Translations under genes and position numbers: made by a program
From: CAIXMG01 sp964628065
GTDB taxonomy: Bacteria; Patescibacteriota; Minisyncoccia; Phycocordibacterales; UBA1006
Assembly: GCA_964628065.1 (NCBI GenBank)
Contig: CAZVLM010000014.1
Location: 1-21,726 of the forward strand
Length of the DNA stretch: 21,726 bases
Direction: 5' to 3'
The notes under the pieces: model-generated
What the model saw: only the letters and a program-made list of their open reading frames with translations
Told to the model about the DNA's origin: nothing
Databases searched by the model: none
Shown here: piece by piece, positions 7,432 to 14,010 of the stretch
How positions within the stretch are numbered: the stretch's first letter is position 1
How the letters are laid out: the number at the start of each line of letters is the position of its first letter

Positions 7432-8469
7432 ATGGAAAGAAAATTAATTAAATTGACGCATCCTTTGCCACCTGAATTGCTGGCAGCAATGAAGGAACTT
7501 AGTCATACTATTGTGAACTGGGATTCACCAGACAAGGTTGCACTGTATGGATTTGCAAAAGGTTTTTACGGCCTAATTACCGATGAAAAGCATTGGGAAA
7601 CGATTATTCTCTGCATGATGAGTATTAACGACCCGAAGACCTCATTAGATTTTGAGTATGAAATTAAGGAATTAAGCTGCAAGATCCCCAGCATTCTAGT
7701 GCAAGACGAACAGCACATGGAAGTCTTCTACATGTACGATATGGTGTTTTCAAAAATGCCGCTTTCGACACGCAGCAGCATGGCCAGAGCGCTTACTAAT
7801 TTAATGACCAATGCTTTGACGGCAGGACATAAATCCCTGATTGAAAAATGCATTGAATGGAGCCGTAACTACATGCCTGGAATACTTAAAACAGATCTTT
7901 TAAAAATTGCTTTAATAGACAAAGAATTGTTGTGCTTGACCCGTTGTTTTGCTTTACAACAAATTGCTAATAAGGAAACGTTTGACGATCGCCTTGAGTA
8001 TTCGGAATTGAAACACCTCTGCATAAGTGCTGGCCTTCCTCTTTCAGTATACCTTTCTGCTGTTGCAGAAAATGATCTGCTCGGCCGTCACGCGAACTTT
8101 GAATTCGCTAATGAGGTAGAGAATTTTGGATTACTAAAGAATGAGGACTTTAATATGGAAGATATAGATATTGCGGCAATATGCCGTGCAGTCACTTCTC
8201 TAATATCGGTCAACGGAGATGATACTGATTTCGAAAAAGCTTCGAGCGGTATCGGGTTAATCAACAGTGTTTACGATAAGTGCTGTAGTAACCTGAAAGG
8301 TATTATTCAGGAGTCGCTCGTTGAAGTGAAGCAGTTGATTGCAAAACAAGAGCGCAAAACAGTTATTGTAACCAGCCTGCCACTTGGCACAGGTCTGAGA
8401 TACTTCAGCACAAAAGAACAAAAGTTGCTTGATGGACTTATTGCAAAGAAGGAAGAGAAGTTGGTTTAA
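7432..8469 (+). CDS. Unknown helical protein
   Basis: 345 aa. I do not recognise a family. The sequence is rich in Leu, Glu, Lys and Ile, has no signal peptide or membrane segment, and reads as a mostly alpha-helical cytoplasmic protein. Residues 1-60 contain a Trp/Gly-bearing stretch (NWDSPDKVALYGFAKGFYGL), the middle part (about 110-190) alternates hydrophobic and charged residues like helical repeats, and the C-terminal 50 residues are Lys/Glu-rich. Cysteines are fairly frequent (about 12), scattered rather than in CxxC pairs, so a zinc site is not evident. Arg codons are mixed (CGC, CGT, AGA), unlike the neighbouring ribosomal genes. It is followed by a GC-rich hairpin and is probably monocistronic. 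Confidence 0.8.
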   Translation: MERKLIKLTHPLPPELLAAMKELSHTIVNWDSPDKVALYGFAKGFYGLITDEKHWETIILCMMSINDPKTSLDFEYEIKELSCKIPSILVQDEQHMEVFYMYDMVFSKMPLSTRSSMARALTNLMTNALTAGHKSLIEKCIEWSRNYMPGILKTDLLKIALIDKELLCLTRCFALQQIANKETFDDRLEYSELKHLCISAGLPLSVYLSAVAENDLLGRHANFEFANEVENFGLLKNEDFNMEDIDIAAICRAVTSLISVNGDDTDFEKASSGIGLINSVYDKCCSNLKGIIQESLVEVKQLIAKQERKTVIVTSLPLGTGLRYFSTKEQKLLDGLIAKKEEKLV

Positions 8470-8475
8470 ATTTAC

Positions 8476-8503
8476 AACCCTCCGGCGGAAACGTCGGAGG
8501 GTT
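8476..8503 (+). terminator. Strong hairpin with GAAA loop after the unknown gene
   Basis: A 12-bp stem, AACCCTCCGGCG (8476-8487) with CGTCGGAGGGTT (8492-8503), one G-T pair, loop GAAA. There is no run of T after it, so it may be a weak terminator or an mRNA-end stabiliser. Confidence 0.6.
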
Positions 8504-8512
8504 AAATGTTTG

Positions 8513-8521
8513 TGGTATACT
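8513..8521 (+). promoter_or_regulatory. Extended -10 promoter of the TraB/Tiki-like gene
   Basis: TGGTATACT is an extended -10; the ATG at 8531 is nine nt further, so the mRNA would have almost no leader. Confidence 0.6.
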
Positions 8522-8530
8522 TGCGGCATT

Positions 8531-9313
8531 ATGCCACTCATGACCGCAGAAGAATATAAGAAAACGTATAAGCAATTTCCGTATAAGTTTTCAATTTCAG
8601 GAAAAGAAAATGACCTGTTTTATTTTGGCGAAAAACATATTTTTAATCCAGAAGATCCACAGTGGGATCAATTAAGGGAGTTTTGGAAAGAATTTTTAAG
8701 TAAAACAGAAGGAAAGAAAAGGATTGCGGTTATCGAAGGAGGGATCAGAAAAGTACTGCCAATATCAGAAAATGCGGCAATAGAGAGTGGGAGCGGGGCT
8801 GGACTTATAACACTGTGGTCACACCTTGAATCTATTGAGATTGTTTCTCACGAGCCCCGTGAAAGCGAAGAAAGACTTGCTCTGGAAAAAGAATTTTCTC
8901 GCGATGAGATTCAGTATTATTATTTTGCACGTATTGCATACCAGTGGAATCACTTATCTTCAGATACCAGACAGCCTTTCAGGAAGTACATGGAAGTATA
9001 CCTTAATCAGGATGCGAGACGCAGCGATTGGGCAGATTATGATTTCTCATTTGATCATATGCTCGAGATACAGAAAAACTTATTTGATGAAGATTTTTGC
9101 GAAGGAGATACGCAGTTTTGGAGCACCATTACAAATCCTTACATGCTCGTTTCCAGAATAAATAAAGTATCCCGACGATCTAGTGAAATCCGAGACGAAT
9201 ACATTGTTCGAGAAATTGTGAAAAAAATGAACGAAGGATATTCAGTTTTTGTAAACTTCGGAGGAAGTCACGCCGTAGTTCAGGAGCCTTATTTGAAAGA
9301 GTTGTTATCTTAA
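8531..9313 (+). CDS. TraB/Tiki (ChaN/EreA-like) superfamily candidate
   Basis: 260 aa from the ATG at 8531, chosen because the -10 box ends 9 nt earlier and the frame upstream lies in the terminator hairpin. Features that suggest the TraB/GumN-Tiki superfamily of metal-dependent hydrolase-like proteins are FGEKH (residues 32-36, a GxxH near the N terminus), an IEGG turn (about 68-71), and near the C terminus RDEYIVREI followed by FVNFGGSHAVVQEP, in the place of the family's late G-x-H motif. The middle (YYYFARIAYQW) is conserved-looking but I cannot assign a role. No signal peptide or membrane segment is visible, so it should be cytoplasmic. The superfamily call rests on motif placement only; a fold comparison could overturn it. 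Confidence 0.5.
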   Translation: MPLMTAEEYKKTYKQFPYKFSISGKENDLFYFGEKHIFNPEDPQWDQLREFWKEFLSKTEGKKRIAVIEGGIRKVLPISENAAIESGSGAGLITLWSHLESIEIVSHEPRESEERLALEKEFSRDEIQYYYFARIAYQWNHLSSDTRQPFRKYMEVYLNQDARRSDWADYDFSFDHMLEIQKNLFDEDFCEGDTQFWSTITNPYMLVSRINKVSRRSSEIRDEYIVREIVKKMNEGYSVFVNFGGSHAVVQEPYLKELLS

Positions 9314-9342
9314 CATTAAGCCCACATCCACGGTTTTTCTTT

Positions 9343-9420
9343 ATGGAAACTTTATTATTTCTTATACGCTTCTTTATTGCAGCTGGTGTAAGATTTCGGA
9401 AGGTCGATAGTGGCAATTAG
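9343..9420 (+). CDS. Possible 25-aa hydrophobic peptide
   Basis: An ATG-started ORF of 25 codons (METLLFLIRFF and on) with a hydrophobic core, between the TraB/Tiki-like gene and the HigBA-like pair. A similar stretch, LLFLMRFLI, is encoded at 11106-11132 just before the HicBA-like pair. No ribosome-binding site or promoter is clear. It may be a small membrane peptide or chance. Confidence 0.25.
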   Translation: METLLFLIRFFIAAGVRFRKVDSGN

Positions 9421-9425
9421 GGCAG

Positions 9426-9454
9426 TTGACTCAATATATCAATATTGCTATATT
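9426..9454 (+). promoter_or_regulatory. Promoter of the HigBA-like operon with a palindromic operator
   Basis: TTGACT at 9426-9431, 17-bp spacer, TATATT at 9449-9454. The whole of 9433-9454 is a 22-bp dyad with one mismatched pair, centred on CAATATTG (9440-9447). It covers the spacer and the -10, the expected place for autorepression by the HTH antitoxin. Confidence 0.8.
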
Positions 9455-9480
9455 ATCAGTAGTCATACATTTTATAAAGT

Positions 9481-9789
9481 ATGAACGAGTATCATTCGGT
9501 TATTCGGGAAGATGCCAGGGATTTTTTAAGAAGCATAGATGCAAAAGACAGGGGAAAGATTTATATGCAAATAGAGTCGATGGAAACGGGGGATTTCTCT
9601 GGGCTGCTTGTAAAAACAGTCCAGTATCCTCTTAGGGAGTTAAAAGTGAAAAGATACAGAATGCTGTTCTTTATTCACAGGGATAAAATTCTTATGATTT
9701 CTGGGTTTATAAAGAAGTCGCAAAAAACGCCCAGGAAAGAGATCTTGAAAGCTCAAAAAATTATCAGCCTATTCTTGCAAACATCATGA
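9481..9789 (+). CDS. HigB/RelE-like toxin (phage Gp49-like)
   Basis: 102 aa. It fits the RelE/ParE superfamily branch that includes HigB and phage Gp49-like toxins, usually ribosome-dependent mRNA endonucleases. Seen: FLRSIDAKDRGKIYMQIESM in the N-terminal helices, then LRELKVKRYRMLFFIHRDK and ISGFIKKSQKTPRKEILKAQ, the typical strand-basic-strand end. Conserved basic residues (R53, K55, K57, R58, R60) lie on the central strand. It is immediately followed, with a 4-nt ATGA overlap, by an XRE-type antitoxin gene; toxin first is the HigBA order. An ATG at 9481 is 26 nt after the -10 box. Confidence 0.88.
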   Translation: MNEYHSVIREDARDFLRSIDAKDRGKIYMQIESMETGDFSGLLVKTVQYPLRELKVKRYRMLFFIHRDKILMISGFIKKSQKTPRKEILKAQKIISLFLQTS

Positions 9790-10076
9790 AAAAAGATACA
9801 AGATTAAATTTCATACCGCTGCGCGATATTCTTAGAGATGAGCTAAAATCTAAAGCCTTCAGAAAAGCTTATGATGAAGAAGGGGCTCGCCTAAGGCTCG
9901 CGAAGGAGATTAGAGAGATAAGACTCAAAAAGGGCCTTACTCAGTCAGAAGTCGCCAAGAAAGCCGACATGCCTCAATCGGTTATTGCGCGCATCGAGAG
10001 CGGACAGCATGCTTTTACTCTAGGAACGCTTGATCGTATTGCCCATGCTTTCAACAAAAAAGTGGTTTTGCAGTAA
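9786..10076 (+). CDS. HigA-like XRE-family antitoxin
   Basis: 96 aa. Residues about 33-90 are a Cro/C1 (XRE) helix-turn-helix: LRLAKEIREIRLKKGLTQSE, VAKKADMPQSVIARIESG, then LGTLDRIAHAFNKKV. The basic N-terminal 30 residues probably contact the toxin. The start overlaps the toxin stop by 4 nt (ATGA), so the two are translationally coupled. The protein would bind the dyad at 9433-9454 and repress the pair; that is inference from the usual mode of such antitoxins. No terminator follows: the L2 promoter begins 3 nt after the stop, so readthrough into rplB is possible. Confidence 0.88.
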   Translation: MKKDTRLNFIPLRDILRDELKSKAFRKAYDEEGARLRLAKEIREIRLKKGLTQSEVAKKADMPQSVIARIESGQHAFTLGTLDRIAHAFNKKVVLQ

Positions 10077-10078
10077 TG

Positions 10079-10106
10079 TTGACAAAAACCTCAAATTTGC
10101 TATAGT
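10079..10106 (+). promoter_or_regulatory. Promoter of rplB
   Basis: TTGACA at 10079-10084, 16-bp spacer, TATAGT at 10101-10106. It starts 3 nt after the antitoxin stop and gives L2 a transcription start independent of the upstream S10 segment. Confidence 0.88.
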
Positions 10107-10176
10107 CTCCCTGTCACAAATCACTTAAAAGGTTGGTTACGACAGAGAAGTAGGCGCTCTCAATTTAAAAGTCATC

Positions 10177-10199
10177 TTACCGGAAAGCCTTATCGGTAA
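10177..10199 (+). promoter_or_regulatory. Hairpin in the rplB leader
   Basis: TTACCG (10177-10182) pairs with CGGTAA (10194-10199), loop of 11 nt, ending 11 nt before the ATG. It is in the right place to affect translation of L2. Confidence 0.5.
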
Positions 10200-10210
10200 T
10201 AGGAATAATC

Positions 10211-11059
10211 ATGAAACACTATAAACCAACATCGAAATCACGACGACAAATGTCCGTGGTTACGTACAAGGGCGTTCTTACAACGAACGAACCTCACAAG
10301 GCGTTGACCTTTGGTCGCGCTAAGAAAGCAGGACGAAACAACCGAGGTATTATTACCGTTCCTCATCAGGGAGGAGGTAACAAGAACCTCTACCGACTTG
10401 TAGACTTCAAATTCAACAAGAAAAACATCCCAGCTAAAGTAGAGACGATTGAATACGATCCTAACCGAACAGCATTCATCGCTCTTATTTGCTATCGAGA
10501 CGGAGAGCGACGATACATGCTCGTTCCTAACGATGTAAAAGTAGGTGATGTTATTACCGTTGCAGCAGATGCACCACTTAAGCCAGGTAACCGATTGCCA
10601 CTTCGATCAATTCCAGTAGGAACATTCATTTTCAATATTGAATTGTATCCAGATGGAGGAGCGAAATTGGTTCGATCAGCTGGAAACTTTGCACAGTTGC
10701 AGGGTCACGACAGCGGAAAGGTTCAGTTGAAGTTGCCATCAGGCGAAATCCGAACAGTATCAGACCTTTGCTGGGCATCAGTGGGAACTGTTTCAAACAC
10801 AGAACACCAGTTGGTAAACCTTGGTAAAGCTGGTAAGTCACGATGGTTGGGCATCCGTCCTACCGTTCGAGGTTCAGCGATGAACCCGGTAGACCACCCA
10901 CACGGAGGAGGAGAAGGAGCTCAGGGAATCGGTTTGCGCCGAGGACCAAAGACTCGACACGGAAAGCAGGCGTACGGAGTACGAACTCGCCGACCAAAGA
11001 AATACTCAAACTACGCAATCGTCAAGCGACGAATCACGAAGCGAAACGAGCCGAAATAG
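10211..11059 (+). CDS. rplB: Ribosomal protein L2
   Basis: 282 aa. L2 is essential for subunit joining and lies near the peptidyl-transferase centre. The signature NPVDHPHGGGEG near residue 220 carries the conserved histidine. Other family sequence: HKALTFGRAKKAGRNNRGII near the N terminus, IEYDPNRTAFIALI and RSAGNFAQLQG. The gene stands alone: accessory genes lie on both sides, and it has its own promoter, leader and terminator, instead of the usual L23-L2-S19 run. Arg is mainly CGA, as in the other translation genes. Confidence 0.98.
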   Translation: MKHYKPTSKSRRQMSVVTYKGVLTTNEPHKALTFGRAKKAGRNNRGIITVPHQGGGNKNLYRLVDFKFNKKNIPAKVETIEYDPNRTAFIALICYRDGERRYMLVPNDVKVGDVITVAADAPLKPGNRLPLRSIPVGTFIFNIELYPDGGAKLVRSAGNFAQLQGHDSGKVQLKLPSGEIRTVSDLCWASVGTVSNTEHQLVNLGKAGKSRWLGIRPTVRGSAMNPVDHPHGGGEGAQGIGLRRGPKTRHGKQAYGVRTRRPKKYSNYAIVKRRITKRNEPK

Positions 11060-11067
11060 TATTTGTA

Positions 11068-11091
11068 AAAAACTGCCGAGAGGCGGTTTTT
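11068..11091 (+). terminator. Terminator after L2
   Basis: AAAAACTGCC (11068-11077) and GGCGGTTTTT (11082-11091) pair with one wobble, loop GAGA. Confidence 0.9.
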
Positions 11092-11139
11092 GCTTGATAA
11101 AAAATTTATTATTTCTTATGCGTTTCTTGATAAGGCAAT

Positions 11140-11148
11140 TGCTAGAAT
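11140..11148 (+). promoter_or_regulatory. Possible extended -10 promoter of the HicBA-like pair
   Basis: TGCTAGAAT matches an extended -10. No good -35 is seen at the normal distance. Confidence 0.45.
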
Positions 11149-11205
11149 AAGTTGTCGAATCATTACAAGATTTACTTATTCACGAATTCGTATATGCTGT
11201 ATTTC

Positions 11206-11436
11206 ATGAAGCATTTCATCATGTTCACGATAGCGTATGAGGACGGTTGGTATACCGCTTCTGCGGTAGATCACGGAATCGTTACTCAGGGAAAAACTTT
11301 TGAAGAGCTCCAGAAGAATATTCAGGAGGCTACTTCTTTGTATCTCGAAGGAGAAGATCTAGAATCTCTAGGATTAGCGCCTCAGTTGTCCCTTCTTGCG
11401 AATTTCGAAATTCCATTCGCAGAACATGCCGCATAA
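11206..11436 (+). CDS. HicB-like antitoxin
   Basis: 76 aa if the ATG at 11206 is used (MKHFIMFTIAYEDGWY); an ATG at 11194 would add four residues. The core FTIAYEDGWYTASAVDHGIV, then TQGKTFEELQKNIQEATSLY matches the HicB fold (a ribonuclease-H-like partial domain) that covers the HicA toxin. It is short: no C-terminal ribbon-helix-helix or HTH domain is present, so how the promoter would be repressed is unclear. It precedes and overlaps the HicA-like gene by 11 nt, the antitoxin-first order found in many hicBA pairs. Confidence 0.85.
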   Translation: MKHFIMFTIAYEDGWYTASAVDHGIVTQGKTFEELQKNIQEATSLYLEGEDLESLGLAPQLSLLANFEIPFAEHAA

Positions 11437-11671
11437 ATTAAGAACTCACTCAGGAGAAGGCTTAATAAGGTTTTTCTGTAAATTAGGATTTGAAATATAT
11501 TCTACAAATGGGAGTCATGTGAAACTTAGAAGGGAAATGAGAGGGTTAAAAGAAACGCTTACTATTCCTAAGCACGAGGAGCTTGCTAAAAAGACAACAA
11601 AGGAAATCTTTAAGCAGGCCTCTAGGTATGTTTCTTATGAAATACTCGTTCCATTTTTTTATACAGACTAA
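11426..11671 (+). CDS. HicA-like mRNA interferase toxin
   Basis: 81 aa from the ATG at 11426, which overlaps the end of hicB by 11 nt. HicA toxins have a double-stranded-RNA-binding-like fold and cut mRNA using a conserved histidine. Seen: SGEGLIRFFCKLGFEIY, then NGSHVKLRRE with the catalytic His (about residue 31), TIPKHEEL, and KKTTKEIFKQASRYVS. The C-terminal tail (YEILVPFFYTD) is a little longer and more hydrophobic than the family norm. The start at 11396 is less likely because it lies deep in hicB. Confidence 0.88.
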   Translation: MPHKLRTHSGEGLIRFFCKLGFEIYSTNGSHVKLRREMRGLKETLTIPKHEELAKKTTKEIFKQASRYVSYEILVPFFYTD

Positions 11672-11672
11672 G

Positions 11673-11691
11673 CCGCCGCAAGGCGGTTTTT
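11673..11691 (+). terminator. Terminator after the HicBA-like pair
   Basis: CCGCC (11673-11677), loop GCAA, GGCGG (11682-11686), then TTTTT. Its right arm and tail match the terminator after L2. Confidence 0.85.
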
Positions 11692-11706
11692 GCTTACTTA
11701 AATTTG

Positions 11707-11734
11707 TTGACATTTGTACTTAGAAAGCTATACT
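11707..11734 (+). promoter_or_regulatory. Promoter of the gene interrupted by the assembly gap
   Basis: TTGACA at 11707-11712, 16-bp spacer, TATACT at 11729-11734. The gene it serves begins within or just before the gap. Confidence 0.85.
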
Positions 11735-11766
11735 GCGCGAGATATCTATTCCTCACATAAAAATAA

Positions 11767-11866
11767 NNNNNNNNNNNNNNNNNNNNNNNNNNNNNNNNNN
11801 NNNNNNNNNNNNNNNNNNNNNNNNNNNNNNNNNNNNNNNNNNNNNNNNNNNNNNNNNNNNNNNNNN
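11767..11866. other. Assembly gap of 100 N
   Basis: Exactly 100 unknown bases, the usual placeholder for a scaffold gap of unknown size. The true distance between the flanks, and any gene content, is not known. Confidence 0.97.
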
Positions 11867-12373
11867 TACGCAGGCGTCAATATGCACAACGAGATAACTG
11901 CCCGTATCTTCAATTCTGAATTTATGTATCAGTTTTCATACCGTTCTGCCAAAGAGCTTGGCGGCATGATCAATCCTGATATTGTCCTTAACGACCATAA
12001 GGATTTGAATCAATACTCAATTGACCTTTTCTGCTATATTGCCACGATCGTGCAGTTTGGGCTTGCTGAAAAGTTGACCGAGTACGATGTGTTTAGGACT
12101 TCGGTTACCTATCACCAAAACATTATCGATTCACTGTCAGAAGAGGATCAGAGTGTTCATTTGGCGGCAATAAGCCTCATCCATGATTGCGCACTGTATT
12201 TCCATACGCTTAATCAAAGGCAGTTCGCTGAAAAAATGAAAGAAACCGCTTTTAAGTATGCCTTGCCTGCATTTATAGGCTATTATAAGGATGAAGAAGG
12301 CTGGAAAAAGCTTCAATCGAAAGATTGGTTTCGGAAACTGAATAACGCCCAGGAGCTTGCATTAAAGTCCTAG
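11867..12373 (+). CDS. Unknown protein, 5' end lost in the gap
   Basis: 168 codons are visible after the gap; the start codon is missing. A reading frame drawn across the Ns from a TTG at 11714 cannot be right, because that TTG lies between the -35 and -10 boxes of the promoter. The visible protein is mostly helical and cytoplasmic, with Tyr, His and Asp-rich segments (for example LNDHKDLNQYSIDLFCYIA and HLAAISLIHDCALYF). I do not recognise a family. Its codons are mixed, unlike the flanking ribosomal genes. It ends 5 nt before a strong terminator. Confidence 0.7.
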   Translation, partial: YAGVNMHNEITARIFNSEFMYQFSYRSAKELGGMINPDIVLNDHKDLNQYSIDLFCYIATIVQFGLAEKLTEYDVFRTSVTYHQNIIDSLSEEDQSVHLAAISLIHDCALYFHTLNQRQFAEKMKETAFKYALPAFIGYYKDEEGWKKLQSKDWFRKLNNAQELALKS

Positions 12374-12378
12374 GCGCC

Positions 12379-12414
12379 AAAAGCCCCTTTCGCGAAAGCG
12401 AAAGGGGCTTTTTT
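12379..12414 (+). terminator. Strong terminator ahead of the S19 segment
   Basis: A perfect 15-bp stem (12379-12393 with 12398-12412), loop GAAA, followed by T. The S19 promoter begins 2 nt later. Confidence 0.95.
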
Positions 12415-12415
12415 A

Positions 12416-12444
12416 TTGACAAAACCCCTGTAATTTGTTAGGAT
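12416..12444 (+). promoter_or_regulatory. Promoter of the S19-L5 unit
   Basis: TTGACA at 12416-12421, 17-bp spacer, TAGGAT at 12439-12444. It is followed by a leader of about 210 nt. Confidence 0.8.
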
Positions 12445-12473
12445 TGCCCTTGTCTTGTATCTCACCCTAGACA

Positions 12474-12639
12474 GTATTTCGATGGAGTTTTGGACCGTTA
12501 CTTCCTAAAACTCTGGACGAAATACACCTATTAATTAGACTTATCGTGCACTGTAAGTAAGTTCGTTCGGTCAGCGGATGCGCATTTTCTTGAAGCTTGC
12601 GAAAGAAAATCGCGCCGATGAGCGAAAAGAACTTACTTA
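12474..12639 (+). ncRNA. Structured leader RNA of the S19-L5 unit
   Basis: Two hairpin domains are visible. Domain 1: GTATTTCG (12474-12481) with CGAAATAC (12518-12525), and AGTTTT (12486-12491) with AAAACT (12507-12512). Domain 2: TAAGTAAGTTC (12554-12564) with GAACTTACTTA (12629-12639), and inside it ATTTTCTT (12584-12591) with AAGAAAAT (12603-12610) extended by GCGC with GCGC across a bulge. Neither ends in a T run, so these are not terminators. The second domain overlaps a 20-codon ORF (12578-12640). The place suggests autoregulation by a ribosomal protein, but no known motif is recognised. Confidence 0.7.
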
Positions 12640-12658
12640 GAACCACAAAAACCATTTA

Positions 12659-13000
12659 ATGACACGTTCACTAAAGAAAGGCCCATACGTCGATATCAAA
12701 CTATTGAAGAAGATCGAGGGCAAAAAACCGCTTGAAACCGGCGTTATCAAGACTTGGGCACGCTCATGCGTAGTTACCCCAGAAATGATTGGTTTCACAT
12801 TTGGAGTCCACAACGGACGAAAGCATATCGAAGTCGTCATCGTTGAAGACATGGTCGGACACCGATTGGGCGAATTCTCTCCTACACGAACCTTCCACAA
12901 ACATGGAGGTAAGATGCAGAAGGAAATCGAACAGAAGGCTCGAGAATCAGAAATTGCATCAGCTAAAGCTGCGAAAGCCGCTCCAGCTGCAAAAAAATAA
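12659..13000 (+). CDS. rpsS: Ribosomal protein S19
   Basis: 113 aa. S19 is in the 30S head near the A site. The start MTRSLKKGPYVDIKLLKKIE and the following TWARSCVVTPEMIGFTFGVH, HNGRKHIEV and VGHRLGEFSPTRTF are typical. It exceeds the usual length (about 90) by some 20 residues through an Ala/Lys-rich C-terminal tail (AKAAKAAPAAKK). It is the first gene of an eight-gene unit and is preceded by a long leader with hairpins instead of by L2. Confidence 0.97.
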   Translation: MTRSLKKGPYVDIKLLKKIEGKKPLETGVIKTWARSCVVTPEMIGFTFGVHNGRKHIEVVIVEDMVGHRLGEFSPTRTFHKHGGKMQKEIEQKARESEIASAKAAKAAPAAKK

Positions 13001-13003
13001 TTT

Positions 13004-13330
13004 ATGAAAGCAGAACTTAAAAACTATCGACAGTCTCCGCGAAAGGTTCGCCTAGTAGCAGACGTTGTTCGAGGTAAAAAAGTAGCAGCAGCATTGGTTG
13101 AACTCCAGTTCCTCGGAAAGCGAGCATCGCTCCCGTTTGCGAAATTGATCGCATCAGCAGTAGCTAACGCTTCTCATAACAGCAAGGTAAATGTAGATAA
13201 CTTGGTCGTAAAAAGCGTTTCCGTTACAAAGGGTCCAACTTTGAAACGATCAAAGCCTCGATCTCGAGGAATGATGAACCGCATTAACAAAAGAACTAGT
13301 GTGCTCAAAGTAGAGCTCGCAGCGAAATAA
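13004..13330 (+). CDS. rplV: Ribosomal protein L22
   Basis: 108 aa. L22 has an extended loop that lines the exit tunnel. Family sequence: LKNYRQSPRKVRLVADVVRG at the N terminus, then the loop region KGPTLKRSKPRSRGMMNRIN and a short basic end. The start is 3 nt after the S19 stop (TAA-TTT-ATG), with no Shine-Dalgarno. Confidence 0.97.
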   Translation: MKAELKNYRQSPRKVRLVADVVRGKKVAAALVELQFLGKRASLPFAKLIASAVANASHNSKVNVDNLVVKSVSVTKGPTLKRSKPRSRGMMNRINKRTSVLKVELAAK

Positions 13331-13331
13331 T

Positions 13332-14006
13332 ATGTCAAAAATAGTACATCCATACGCACATCGTCTGCCATTGATCCGAGATTGGAAATCTCGATGGTTT
13401 AAGATGGGCAAAGAATATCGAGAGCTTCTCCGAGCAGATACGCTTATTCGAGAGCACTTGGAAAAAACATTGCGATCAAATTACGTTGCTGGCATTGAGT
13501 TCGAGCGAAACCAGAAATCTACTCGTTTGATTATTGCAACATCTCGACCAGGTATGTTGATCGGACGAAGTGGTGAAGGCGCTACAAAATTGCGAAATGA
13601 TGTTGTGAAATACATGAAGCGAATGAACATTGAAGTTCCTGCTGATTTGAAAATCGACATTGTTGAAGTAACAAATCCTGACGCTGATGCGAAAATCACC
13701 GCTATCTCTATTGCAGAAATGCTTGAGAAGCGAATGACATTCCGACGTGTTATGAAAACCACTATTGAAAAGGCGATGCAGGCACGAGGAGTTAAAGGTG
13801 TTAAAGTTGTTCTCTCAGGGCGACTAGGGGGCGCAGACATGGCTCGACGCGAAGAGTTGAAAGCAGGAGGAATTCCGCTTCAGTTCATGCGAGGAGACGT
13901 TGATTACGCAACTGAAACAGCACGAATGGCTTACGGCGGTATCGGAATCAAGGTGTGGATTTACAAGGGAGATACACTCGTAACTCGAGCTAACGCTACT
14001 AAATAA
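13332..14006 (+). CDS. rpsC: Ribosomal protein S3
   Basis: 224 aa. S3 guards the mRNA entry channel. It opens with HPYAHRLPLIRDWKSRWF, has a KH domain with GMLIGRSGEG (residues 74-83), and a C-terminal domain with LSGRLGGADMARREELKAG and TARMAYGGIGIKVWIYKG. Slightly longer than the shortest family members but otherwise standard. L22 stops 1 nt before its start. Confidence 0.97.
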   Translation: MSKIVHPYAHRLPLIRDWKSRWFKMGKEYRELLRADTLIREHLEKTLRSNYVAGIEFERNQKSTRLIIATSRPGMLIGRSGEGATKLRNDVVKYMKRMNIEVPADLKIDIVEVTNPDADAKITAISIAEMLEKRMTFRRVMKTTIEKAMQARGVKGVKVVLSGRLGGADMARREELKAGGIPLQFMRGDVDYATETARMAYGGIGIKVWIYKGDTLVTRANATK

Positions 14007-14010
14007 ATTT

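Noticed and set aside
11714..11866. Reading frame from a TTG at 11714 across the N run
   Set aside because: The TTG lies inside the promoter spacer and the gap is of unknown length, so the frame before and after it cannot be joined.
7432..12373. Homology between the two unknown helical proteins (345 aa and gap-cut)
   Set aside because: No shared motif or order of residues found by eye.
12474..12639. tRNA or terminator in the S19 leader
   Set aside because: No cloverleaf, no TTC-loop pattern and no T run after the hairpins.
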